The position numbers and the translations under genes are program-made. Of a stretch of DNA of 58,802 bases, positions 15,849 through 23,899 are shown piece by piece. The stretch is from assembly GCA_012523405.1 (NCBI GenBank), contig JAAYIN010000077.1:1-58802 (forward strand), written 5' to 3'. Under the pieces are notes generated by a model, which worked only from the letters and a program-made list of their open reading frames with translations, had not been told where the DNA came from and did not search any database. The number at the start of each line of letters is the position of its first letter. Positions within the stretch are counted from its first letter, which is position 1. Origin of the DNA: Clostridiales bacterium. Lineage in GTDB: Bacteria; Bacillota; Clostridia; Christensenellales; Aristaeellaceae.

Positions 15849-16289
15849 CTACTCAATTTTTTCGAAGTCCTCAAGGGTGAATGCAGCGTCCCGCCATTCC
15901 CCCAACTCGGCATGACCAACGGGCACAATCGAAATCGAGCTTAGTTCACCTGCTAACGGAATCATCCCCGTAAAGGCACTTGGGGCACTATAGCCCAAAT
16001 CGATTGTCTCGTTGAGATACAGCGGATATGCCTGCTGATCATTCAGATAAACGTTAAAATACTCAATAGCATGATGCGGGAAGGCTTCCGGATATGATAT
16101 GCGGATGGATAATGCCATGTATTCCGGATACGGATCGGCGATAATCAATGACACATCCATTTGAAATGCTTCAATCAAATTCTCAGCATAATAGTACGAA
16201 CATTCCGCGGGCTCTGCCAGCGCCCCGCAAGATGCAGCTGTGCACAATGCCATGAGTAAGATGATTGCTTGTACGCATATTTTCTTCAT
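15849..16289 (-). CDS. Small secreted protein of unknown function
   Basis: I do not recognise the 146-residue protein. It has a clear Sec signal peptide (MKKICVQAIILLMALCTAAS, probable cleavage after GALA), then a compact acidic domain with no cysteines after the signal region. No lipobox is convincing. The sequence has alternating beta-type segments (ALSIRISYPEAFPHHAIEYF, VYLNDQQAYPLYLNETIDLG), which suggests a small beta-sandwich. It sits next to the secreted SH3b protein on the same strand but has its own start. Function unknown. Confidence 0.7.
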   Translation of the reverse strand: MKKICVQAIILLMALCTAASCGALAEPAECSYYYAENLIEAFQMDVSLIIADPYPEYMALSIRISYPEAFPHHAIEYFNVYLNDQQAYPLYLNETIDLGYSAPSAFTGMIPLAGELSSISIVPVGHAELGEWRDAAFTLEDFEKIE

Positions 16290-16412
16290 ATTGATCCCAA
16301 CGCCAGTGCGGCAACCGACACAAATCGCGAGAAAACGGTGCCGCGAAATTACCCGTCATCTTCAGTTCCCATGCAAAATTTCATCCTTGTATCCCCCGTC
16401 CGGGGCGCCAGC

Positions 16413-17411
16413 TTACTTACCCTTATCGAACTCGGGAACAGGCAATAGGCTCTCCCTTAGCATGAATCCGACTTTTCCATCGGGTGCTTGGACATGGCAC
16501 CATGTCTCGCCAACGCCATATATCCAACCCGTATCACCATTGGAATAGAAGCCAAGTGAGTTTGATTTCGTGGACTGCGCTTCCCGCAGATTTAGACCCT
16601 TGCCTGCGGTGTTTTTGATGGTATAGGACGGCAATACTGAATTGATAAAATGGCTATCGTCAAGCTCTAAAAATTTAGCCTGCATATACCCAGTGAGCTT
16701 TCCAAACCTTACTTGTATCCAGCCGTTCTTTTCAGCACCTAGCAATTCAACACGAACGCCATTGTAATATTTCCCCAGTACAGGCGCGCTCGTATTGGGT
16801 GATGTCCTCAGGTTGAGCCTGTCTTCAGGATTTGGGTTGTTCACTTGCGCCGTTACCGTTTTCTTGCCCGTGCCTTTGTCAAATTCGAGTAAGGGCGAAA
16901 GCTTTTCCCGAAGCATGAATCCCATTTGTTCACCAGCTTGCACATGACACCAAGTTTTGCCCACGCCATATACCAAAACCGAATCCCCATTCTTACATAG
17001 ACCAAGCGAGGGCGAATTCGTTGATTGTTTCTCACGCAAATTCAAGCCCGTGCCGCTCGTATTCTTGATTGTCACGCTAGGGATTGCCGAGGTGACCTGA
17101 GGCTGCTCCTGACCGAACGCCAAATACTTTTTCTGCATGTATCCCACCAGATTGCAAAACCGAATTTTCACCCAGCCGCTTTTCTCCTCGCCAAGAACCT
17201 CCACAACGGTGCCGTTATAGTATTTCCCCAGCGTAGGCGAGTCCTCGCTAGCGCCTGTCCTCAGGTTAAGCCGATCGGCAGGATCAGGGTTATTGACTGT
17301 CGCGGAGCTTTCGGATGGTGTGGAATAATACCCGGCGTCTGCCGCTGCGCTTGATGCAAGCGATACTACAAGCATCACAGATAAAAGGATAGCAATGAAT
17401 CGAGTATGCAT
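16413..17411 (-). CDS. Secreted protein with four SH3b domains
   Basis: A signal peptide (FIAILLSVMLVVSLASSAAA, cleavage near AAADA) is followed by four bacterial SH3 (SH3b) domains. They are arranged as two tandem copies of a two-domain cassette: NNPDPADRLNLRTGASEDSP then IKNTSGTGLNLREKQSTNSP, repeated as NNPNPEDRLNLRTSPNTSAP then IKNTAGKGLNLREAQSTKSN. The cassettes are about 150 residues each and highly alike, so a recent internal duplication is likely. No catalytic domain is present; it probably binds peptidoglycan cross-bridges. The ribosome site is AAAGGAGG. Confidence 0.88.
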   Translation of the reverse strand: MHTRFIAILLSVMLVVSLASSAAADAGYYSTPSESSATVNNPDPADRLNLRTGASEDSPTLGKYYNGTVVEVLGEEKSGWVKIRFCNLVGYMQKKYLAFGQEQPQVTSAIPSVTIKNTSGTGLNLREKQSTNSPSLGLCKNGDSVLVYGVGKTWCHVQAGEQMGFMLREKLSPLLEFDKGTGKKTVTAQVNNPNPEDRLNLRTSPNTSAPVLGKYYNGVRVELLGAEKNGWIQVRFGKLTGYMQAKFLELDDSHFINSVLPSYTIKNTAGKGLNLREAQSTKSNSLGFYSNGDTGWIYGVGETWCHVQAPDGKVGFMLRESLLPVPEFDKGK

Positions 17412-17457
17412 AGGGGTTCCTCCTTTAGTAGATGAGTCAAATTGTCAGTTGTTCCAT

Positions 17458-17466
17458 ATTATAACA
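17458..17466 (-). promoter_or_regulatory. Extended -10 promoter of the four-SH3b gene
   Basis: TGTTATAAT (17466-17458, minus strand) is a TGn-extended -10 element about 50 bp upstream of the start; no good -35 is seen. Confidence 0.5.
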
Positions 17467-17504
17467 ACGTTTTTTACGCTGGTTTTGTTGCAGTTAAAAC
17501 AAAA

Positions 17505-17536
17505 CGATCCATCTTTTGCGCGCAAAAGATGGATCG
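17505..17536. terminator. Perfect 32-bp palindrome acting as terminator of the hydrolase gene
   Basis: CGATCCATCTTTTGCG is followed without any spacer by its exact reverse complement. On the minus strand TTTTGTTTT follows, so it can terminate transcription of the alpha/beta hydrolase gene (stop at 17594) before the SH3b gene promoter. Confidence 0.75.
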
Positions 17537-17593
17537 CCCAGCATTATAATCCGTTATATCATTCTCGTAAAGCAATGTATCCTTCGTCCGCTC

Positions 17594-18958
17594 TTATTCC
17601 TGCGCGGAATGAATCCATGCTGCGATATCGTCAAAGACTTCTGCGGGAATCTCAGCAGAAGCATAATATTCGTTCATGGCATCCACCATATTCGTCGCTT
17701 GCGATGGGAGGAACAGATGGCTTAGCCCTGCATATACCTTCATTTGGACGAAATCGGCATCGGACAATGCATTTTGATAGACCATAAAATCCTTATCCGC
17801 ATATACCTGATGGTCGTTATCGCCCTGAAGAATCAGCGTGGGCTTTGCTAGTTCCTGAATCAATTTCACCCCATCAATTTGATTCAGGCTATAGAGATAG
17901 TAAGCCGTAAAATTATAGATCGGATCAGCTTCCAGCGCCTCCTCGGCGGTGTAGTTGTCCACTTCTTCCTTGCGCGCAACAATGGTATCAATCACTTCCT
18001 GCTGCGCCGCCGCGACATCCGCCATACCTGCTGCATTGTAATAATCCATCACACTATTTGACTGATCCACGGAAATGTCCAGCATGTTGCGCGGCGTTCC
18101 CGCAAGCAAAATCATTCCAGCAAGTGCGGGGTCTGCCTCCATAAATGCAGGCGCAAGCATGCCGCCCTCACTATGTCCGAGCACGAAAATACGCTCGGGG
18201 TCAATGCCCGGCTCTTCCAGCAGCATCCCAACCGCCGCATGCACATCTTCCATATATTCCGTTTGAATGCTATAGTCCTTCTCGCTCATGATCTGCGGAT
18301 ATTGATTGGTGCGCTTATTGTAGCGAAGCGTTGCAAAGCCGCGTTGTGCCAGACCTCTGGCGAGCTTGCCAAAGATACGGTTGGCACCGACGATTTCGTC
18401 AAAATCCAGTGCACCAGAGCCCTGAATCAGCAATATACAGGGAACCAACTGTGAAGGATCGCTCGGTTTGACAATGCGGCCATCCAGCGGATAGCCGCCT
18501 CCTGCATCTACGGTAAACTCGGTTTCAGTAAAGCCTTCAGGCATAACAATGGCAGCTTCCACATCCTGAATGATTTGATATCCGGCAATCAAATTTTGCG
18601 AATCGACATACATCGTCGCAGTATGCCCGCCCAGCGTAGTCAGAATCTTTGCTTGATAAACTTGAAATCCCTGTGCTTCCCCTGCGAACATAGGCTCACT
18701 GGCAACCTCCATCAACTCGCCGATCACGGGATACAAATTGACCTCCACAAAAGCCTGCGTCCCCCCGCCTTGGCTGAGCTGCGCAAGCATCGTCTCATCA
18801 AGAAGCGCTTCGGATTCCTCATATTCTCCATCAATCAGCATTTGTAAATACGATTTGACCACTTCTGCAGAGTGATCAGCTTCCTCCGCCAAACCACCGC
18901 CTGTAATCAGCAATGCGATTGACAACAGTGTCGCCATAAAACAACGCATATTTTTCAT
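17594..18958 (-). CDS. Secreted alpha/beta hydrolase with N-terminal DUF3887-like domain
   Basis: A signal peptide (MRCFMATLLSIALLITGGGL) precedes a DUF3887-like domain (about residues 30-125, SAEVVKSYLQMLIDGEYEES), found in front of secreted hydrolases. A serine alpha/beta hydrolase domain follows: the oxyanion segment LLIQGSGALDFDE, the nucleophile elbow GHSEGGMLAP (Ser about residue 265), acidic residue in LQGDNDHQV and catalytic His in GLSHLFLP. The layout matches secreted 'BAAT/alpha-beta hydrolase' esterases of Firmicutes. The substrate is unknown. TAGGAGG lies 7 bp before the ATG, and an extended -10 (TGCTATAAT, 19010-19002) lies 44 bp upstream. Confidence 0.87.
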   Translation of the reverse strand: MKNMRCFMATLLSIALLITGGGLAEEADHSAEVVKSYLQMLIDGEYEESEALLDETMLAQLSQGGGTQAFVEVNLYPVIGELMEVASEPMFAGEAQGFQVYQAKILTTLGGHTATMYVDSQNLIAGYQIIQDVEAAIVMPEGFTETEFTVDAGGGYPLDGRIVKPSDPSQLVPCILLIQGSGALDFDEIVGANRIFGKLARGLAQRGFATLRYNKRTNQYPQIMSEKDYSIQTEYMEDVHAAVGMLLEEPGIDPERIFVLGHSEGGMLAPAFMEADPALAGMILLAGTPRNMLDISVDQSNSVMDYYNAAGMADVAAAQQEVIDTIVARKEEVDNYTAEEALEADPIYNFTAYYLYSLNQIDGVKLIQELAKPTLILQGDNDHQVYADKDFMVYQNALSDADFVQMKVYAGLSHLFLPSQATNMVDAMNEYYASAEIPAEVFDDIAAWIHSAQE

Positions 18959-19370
18959 ATTATCCTCCTACATAAAGTTAATAAGTCTTATCTCCGCATA
19001 CATTATAGCACAAACTGCGGGTGCGATAAAGCTAGTAACTTGTGGTAGGATGGTGCAGGGAAGCCCCTTTTTTTGTTTTTTTGGGGGAAGCATTTGGATG
19101 AACGCCGCCGCACCCCATAGACCGCTGTTCTCTCTCGCAAAGCGAGAATCCCGTTGTTTGCCGAATCAATCGATCGTCCGCTAGCGCCAAGATTGACCGT
19201 TCGCAAATCCATATGCCAAAATAATCAACAGGTTTAAGAATGCTCAGCGTGCAGCGTATGGTGCACAGAAAAAACGACGATGACGGTGCGGCAAAATACC
19301 TAGAGAAGCTTCTCTAGGTCAGGAAACTCCCCTTTAATGAATGATTATTCTGCTTGATATAAAATGCGTT
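18959..19370. other. Gene-free stretch with palindrome and direct-repeat copy
   Basis: No real gene is seen. It holds the extended -10 of the hydrolase gene (19002-19010, minus strand). A 23-bp sequence GATTGACCGTTCGCAAATCCATA (19192-19214) recurs with one change at 21305-21327. A perfect 22-bp palindrome ACCTAGAGAAGCTTCTCTAGGT lies at 19298-19319, downstream of the decayed gene at 19371-20512. Confidence 0.5.
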
Positions 19371-20512
19371 TCATCGCAGGTCATCCCAGCTCAAGATACT
19401 AGGCACATGCCTTCTGGTTGGGCTCATGTTCAGGAAATCGATGATTTTCCCGCTTTGCGCCTCGACTTCAAATACGGTGCTGGGCATTTCGTATTGAGCT
19501 TGCCCCTTTTCATCCACGAACCGCAGCGGCTGTACATCGGGGTCATAGTGCATGTCGCCGCGAACAATCCACATGGGAACAAGCCAGTTGATGTCGCGCG
19601 CCGCCGGGTCACAATAGAGATAGTAGCCTAGCCTCATATCTGTGATGCCTCTGATTTTGCCCTCATAGATCAGCCCCTCAAAGATCGACTTGATCTCCTG
19701 AAAGGATAAAATGGGAATGTCATCGTATAGGATGGTGTTTTCCAAAACGAAGCATGCCCCAAGATGAAATACATCGGGCGTTCGCACAGACGAGTCAACC
19801 CCTGCGGTGAATGTAAACACATCATTTTTAGATAATCGTAGTCCCCGCCTCCAACGCCGATGATTGGGATTCCATGCATCCCCTGATCAAATGTCATGGC
19901 ATAAAACCCGATATTGTCGGGTTGATCAACGGGATCATCGGACATCGCGGAGGAATTGTTCTTTTCCAAGTGATACGCTTTGGAAAACACGGTTGCGGCG
20001 GTTAATTGCATGGAGGACGCAAGGCTTTCTCCGTACAGTCTCGTCACTTCGTCTGTGACCATGTCAATGGCCTCTCCCAAAGATAGGCCGTTGTCATCCG
20101 CATGGTTCTCCAGCTCGATATGATCGGGGTGAAACGAAGCGCTCTGCCCATAATTCATTTTATTGCCGTTCCACCACTTGTTGATCGATAATTCGCCTGT
20201 GCTATATAGCAGCGCGTTCACAGCGTTGCCGCTAACCTGATAGCCGCTGAGCAATCTGTCATCCACCCGCGGCGCGGGGCTTACCGATAGGATGGGCAGT
20301 GCGCTAACATCAGGAACCGCAATGTGATCAATGTCAACCTTGATCACATCGCCGTTCACATCATAGGTTTCATGTCAACCGCTTTGTACCTCCTCATGCA
20401 GCTGATCGATGGAGCAATAGGCGGCTGCGTGAGCAGGAGATGAAAACAGCAGGATGACCAAGGCGGAAACAAGGCAACGCCTCCCCTTAGAAGTCTTGTT
20501 GTATGGCCTCAT
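19371..20512 (-). pseudogene. Secreted protein of unknown function (DUF6034-like?) with nonsense and frameshift
   Basis: A strong ribosome site (GAAGGAGG) and an ATG at 20512 begin a signal-peptide protein (KGRRCLVSALVILLFSSPAH...). After residue 45 the frame meets TGA (20377-20375), where the context EVQSG-stop-HETYDVNG suggests a lost Trp codon. The same frame then continues with VDIDHIAVPDVSALPILSVS and later HPDHIELENHADDNGLSLGE. Near 19823-19827 one A is missing from a run (CTAAAAATG for CTA-AAA-AAT-G), and the rest reads in another frame as VFTFTAGVDSSVR to ILSWDDLR. Restored, it is about 380 residues and resembles clostridial secreted proteins that I tentatively link to DUF6034. Function unknown. 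Confidence 0.75.
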
Positions 20513-20534
20513 ATGCTTCCTCCTTCACTTGATG

Positions 20535-21149
20535 TTACTGCGTTATGACCTTCACAAAGACCTTGAGGAAGGCGCGCATCACCAACGATCCTTTTGCATC
20601 CAGAAAGAAGCTTTTGATGAATGTATTCCAGTCTGAAATCATGACTGGCTTGCTTGACATCATCAGCATCACATTGCCAAATACGCGGATTTGCACACTG
20701 GGCACAACCGAGAATCCGTTTTGATTGTAAAAGCGAATTCGCCTTTCTCGCGCTTCTCTTTCGGCCTCATCTTTTGCATGCTCAGGATGCTCCACTTCCA
20801 GAATCATGGTATATTCAGGCAGCATTTCTGCCATGAGGCGCAGAAGGATACTGCCATAGCCCTTTGAACGGATATGGCTGAAAACGGCCAGGTACTGCAC
20901 ATAGATAATGCGCTCCTTTTGCAGGAGCCGCGCGATGAGATAGCCAAATTTTTCTGTGCCGTCTGTCAGGAAATAACCCTGTGTAGCTTTCGTTTTAAGC
21001 TGCTTTTTCAGCATGGAAAACGGCATGCGCTCCGACGGGGGAAAATCGTTTTTCATGGTTCTTTGAAGCAGCGATAAGTCCTCCCGCTCTTGCGTAATGG
21101 GCGCTAGGGTGAATTTCACCTCGGAATATGTCAATGATTTTTCCTCCAA
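20535..21149 (-). CDS. GNAT-family N-acetyltransferase
   Basis: The 204-residue cytoplasmic protein has the GNAT core: GYFLTDGTEKFGYLIARLL, then IIYVQYLAVFSHIRSKGYGS (motif A, with the acetyl-CoA pyrophosphate loop RSKGYG), ILEVEHPE, and IRFYNQNGFSVVP (motif B). It acetylates an amino group of an unknown substrate. The C-terminal about 40 residues (DWNTFIKSFFLDAKGSLVMR) are outside the core. It lies directly upstream of the decayed secreted gene on the same strand but appears intact itself. Confidence 0.85.
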   Translation of the reverse strand: MEEKSLTYSEVKFTLAPITQEREDLSLLQRTMKNDFPPSERMPFSMLKKQLKTKATQGYFLTDGTEKFGYLIARLLQKERIIYVQYLAVFSHIRSKGYGSILLRLMAEMLPEYTMILEVEHPEHAKDEAEREARERRIRFYNQNGFSVVPSVQIRVFGNVMLMMSSKPVMISDWNTFIKSFFLDAKGSLVMRAFLKVFVKVITQ

Positions 21150-21304
21150 ATGCTAAAGAGCCAATGCGCTCCATTGTTTTGATTGCATGCATAGCGTCTG
21201 CCCGTATCATGGGATCGCTTGACCGCACAACGATTAAGTCAATTATATCATGTATCCATGCAACAGAACAAGATCGCCCCTTTGGGGTTCATATCTTGCT
21301 CCGC

Positions 21305-21599
21305 GATTGACCGTTTGCAAATCCATAGGAAGACTCAAAAGATTACCTCGCCGCAAAATTGCCATTATCAGCCCCAAGACGATTATCTCTTTATCTTAGG
21401 CGATATGCTTGAAAAAGGCGAACAGAACCTCCCGATATTGCAATGCGTGAAGGCGCTTTGCCGTCACCCGAAAGCCATCTGCGAGCATATGGCTTTTAGC
21501 AGCGGCTATACCTATGATACCGTTTTTCAGCCGCTTGTTCCCCCGCGTAAGGTGAAGGCGGACAGCGCCCCGCACTTGCCTGCACACATCTAAATTATG
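21305..21599 (+). pseudogene. Remnant of a metallophosphoesterase gene
   Basis: Within a longer open frame the segment PQDDYLFILGDMLEKGEQNL PILQCVKALCRHPKAICEHM (about 21370-21490) matches the metal-binding GDxxEKG region of Ser/Thr-phosphatase-like metallophosphoesterases. There is no start with the first DxH motif upstream, and the following sequence does not resemble the family. It begins with a copy of the 23-bp repeat also present at 19192. It is a gene fragment, not a functional gene. Confidence 0.55.
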
Positions 21600-21859
21600 A
21601 TAGCAGCGATTTAGAAATGCTTAGGGATGAGGGCGATTTTCTACTGGTGAAGAACCGATTTGATGGCGCAATAGGCCTGATTCCCAGATGCTGCACAGGG
21701 GAGTGGGGCGGTCAATTGCATGGTTGGATCAACCTTGACTCATTTGTTTCCGTCAAATCAGGGGAAGATTTTTAGGTCTATGGAGACGTCAGAGCGTATT
21801 ATTTTGGCATTGCCGAGAATGGCAAGGCCGGACTTGTTTTGAAAAGCAGTGTCCAGTAG
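21593..21859 (+). pseudogene. Fragment of an unidentified gene with an in-frame TAG
   Basis: One frame reads SSDLEMLRDEGDFLLVKNRF, then GLIPRCCTGEWGGQLHGWIN and, after a TAG at about 21773-21775, VYGDVRAYYFGIAENGKAGL to the stop at 21857-21859. The conserved-looking protein text on both sides of the stop indicates decay of a real gene; the GWIN segment is SH3-like. No start or ribosome site is found. The interval 21860-21970 holds nothing that I recognise. Confidence 0.5.
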
Positions 21860-21970
21860 CCGTGCAGCCTAATATGGTTCATTTCCTTCCTCGATAATGC
21901 GTCCACGATCCATAAGCTATCGTACGAGCAGAATGCGAAAAACACTTACATGGTCATAGGCAAAAGAAGC

Positions 21971-22020
21971 AACAACCACTGGCTCTCATCATAAAAGCCA
22001 GTGGTTGTTTGTCTCTTTTT
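21971..22020. terminator. Terminator of the cluster A operon
   Basis: AACAACCACTGGCT (21971-21984) pairs perfectly with AGCCAGTGGTTGTT (21996-22009). It lies 25 bp past the last gene of the minus-strand operon and ends that long transcript. A T-rich tail on the plus side suggests bidirectional action. Confidence 0.85.
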
Positions 22021-22033
22021 ATGCAGCTGGCCG

Positions 22034-22786
22034 TCATTCCCTGCCCGTCAGCCAAAGGATTGCATTGCGGAAAAACTGTCCATTTCCTTCCCATGCGAGG
22101 AATTCTTCGGTCGCCCAATTGGGCGTGCAGTCTGAGGTGAACGCCATCGAGCGACCTTTGCCATAGTGAGCAGCCGTGATGAACGGATCGCCGCTTATGG
22201 TTGCAAGCGTCATTGCATCCGCCCTAGGCCCCACTTTGTTGTACCCGCAAAACGCAGGCCACACCTCGCCTACGCCCTCAAATACGCTATGCTCACTCTG
22301 GGTGATCACAGGCTTAATGCCCTGTGGGCACTCCACGCGGTCATCATAGTTGAGGATGTCCACAGGCAGCACAGCCGCCAAAGGCGTCATGCCATATCGA
22401 GCCACATTGCCAATCCCTGAAAAGCTGAAATAGCCGCCGCACATCAGCAGACCGCCGCCCAGCTCCACGTACTCACGGAGCAGCTCCAGCCGATTGACCG
22501 CATAGCCTGAGGCGGGTTTTTTGAGCATGGTATTGCTTCCCACGTCACTTAGAACCACAGCATCATAGGCCTGCAATGCCTCCATTGTTACAGGGAAATC
22601 CTCCGCGATTGCGTCCGTTGACATGAGCTGCGCGTCAATGCCGCGCCCGGAGAGCATATCGCAAAATCCCTCGCCCTTCACGCGGCTGCTATTTGGCAGC
22701 GTCACGTAATCACATCCGCGTATGTAGGTGAACATCGCTGTATAGGTTTCACCCACGAACAAAACCTTCGGCGTATACATCGTCAT
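22034..22786 (-). CDS. PF07090-type glutamine-amidotransferase-like protein
   Basis: The 250-residue protein has the class I GATase-like fold of the PF07090 family: KVLFVGETYTA at the N-terminus, YDAVVLSDVGSNT, then the signature GGGLLMCGGYFSFSGIGNVA with ARYGMTPLAAVLPVDI, and a C-terminal GRSMAFTSDC. Enzymes of this fold include ThuA-like and trimerisation-domain proteins of sugar operons; glutaminase activity is not implied. It is the last gene of the cluster A operon and overlaps the preceding amidohydrolase by ATGA. The role in the pathway is unknown; the fold often accompanies glycoside-degradation genes. Confidence 0.8.
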   Translation of the reverse strand: MTMYTPKVLFVGETYTAMFTYIRGCDYVTLPNSSRVKGEGFCDMLSGRGIDAQLMSTDAIAEDFPVTMEALQAYDAVVLSDVGSNTMLKKPASGYAVNRLELLREYVELGGGLLMCGGYFSFSGIGNVARYGMTPLAAVLPVDILNYDDRVECPQGIKPVITQSEHSVFEGVGEVWPAFCGYNKVGPRADAMTLATISGDPFITAAHYGKGRSMAFTSDCTPNWATEEFLAWEGNGQFFRNAILWLTGRE

Positions 22787-23895
22787 ATTACCTCCGTGAG
22801 CATTTGACTGATCTGCACAAGCAGCGGATAGGCGATATCGCCAAACGGCACGTCTTTGTTTTCATATAGTGCCGCCATGCCTCGCGCGTACTCATTTGCG
22901 CGTACCATGTCCACCTTCTTGGGCTGCGTCCCGACCATCTTTTCAAAGTTGAGATGATAGATTTTCTCCAGCGCTGATACGGGCAGGTCAATGCCCGCCA
23001 GATGCATGCCGTGTCCATCAAATCGGTCGGCCGTCTCCAAAAAGCGCCTCACCGTGCCCACGTTATGAATCGCATAGTCGATTTTTTCGGACATGGGCAT
23101 CATGCCGTCCGCACTCAAACCGCCATTGTCCGTACCCAGCATAATACGGTCCTGATATTTGATAAAGAAATCATGCCACGCTTCGGGTGTTTTGGTGAAG
23201 TTGCCATACATTTCAGTGCCCGGTGTCAGGTCAAAGCGCACATTGGGATATCGATCCATGATGCGCTGTGCACGCCCGATATCATCGGACAGGAAATAGA
23301 AATGAGCGAGGGACACCTGCAAATTGGGGTGACGATCCAGCATCGCTTCCGTGTCCTGATACAGCGCTTCCTTCTCTGGGTAGCCGCCATTTTCATACAG
23401 CCAGCCCTTTTTCAAAGCAAACTCGGGGCATTGCTCCTTGCTCCAAAAGGTTTCGGGGTCTGCCACATGCAGCAATAGCGGGATTTGCTTTTCTTCCATA
23501 TAGGAGAACACGGGATCATAGCAAGGGTCGCTGATCTTGACATGGAGGCGTTTTTGTACGGTTGGCTTTAGCTCCACCATCTTCACCCCGTCAAACCCCA
23601 TCGCCATCCCCTCTATCACCTGCTCCAAAAAGGGCTTGCTCACCGCGCCCTGAGGCGGGTATGAATCAAAGCCCATATAAGCAAATACCTTGGTAGGGTT
23701 TAGCGCCTTATACAATATGCCCAGTGGATTTTGCGTAATGTACTCATCATCCCATTGCGGTGCCATCGCAACGTTGACCATGTCAAGCTTCGCCTGCCCG
23801 GCCAAGCGATTGCTATCCTCCATAAAGGAAGCCAGTCCGCTGTAACCGCCATGCAAATGACAGTGGGAATCAATCACTTTACCATTGTATTTCAT
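22783..23895 (-). CDS. Amidohydrolase (PF04909-type)
   Basis: The metal-dependent hydrolase carries HxH in VIDSHCHLHGG, Lys in GFDGVKMVELKP, LLLHVADPE, LAHFYFLSDD and the closing Asp in IMLGTDNGG. The start at 23895 (ATG, AAAGGG upstream) begins right at the barrel. A longer frame to 24090 overlaps the kinase gene and is unlike the family. At 370 residues it is longer than most family members (about 280-330) because of a C-terminal segment (ALYENKDVPFGDIAYPLLVQ). Position between the kinase gene (4-bp gap) and the PF07090 gene (ATGA overlap) ties it to the same pathway. Substrate unknown. Confidence 0.82.
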   Translation of the reverse strand: MKYNGKVIDSHCHLHGGYSGLASFMEDSNRLAGQAKLDMVNVAMAPQWDDEYITQNPLGILYKALNPTKVFAYMGFDSYPPQGAVSKPFLEQVIEGMAMGFDGVKMVELKPTVQKRLHVKISDPCYDPVFSYMEEKQIPLLLHVADPETFWSKEQCPEFALKKGWLYENGGYPEKEALYQDTEAMLDRHPNLQVSLAHFYFLSDDIGRAQRIMDRYPNVRFDLTPGTEMYGNFTKTPEAWHDFFIKYQDRIMLGTDNGGLSADGMMPMSEKIDYAIHNVGTVRRFLETADRFDGHGMHLAGIDLPVSALEKIYHLNFEKMVGTQPKKVDMVRANEYARGMAALYENKDVPFGDIAYPLLVQISQMLTEVI

Positions 23896-23899
23896 CGTA

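Noticed and set aside
19003-19212. Small minus-strand frame upstream of the hydrolase promoter
   Set aside because: No ribosome site or conserved pattern; it covers a direct-repeat copy and the promoter region.
20375-20377. Selenocysteine or Trp recoding of TGA in the secreted gene
   Set aside because: No SECIS-like hairpin is visible directly after it, the frame is also broken later by a lost base, and TGA is used as a normal stop in many intact genes here.
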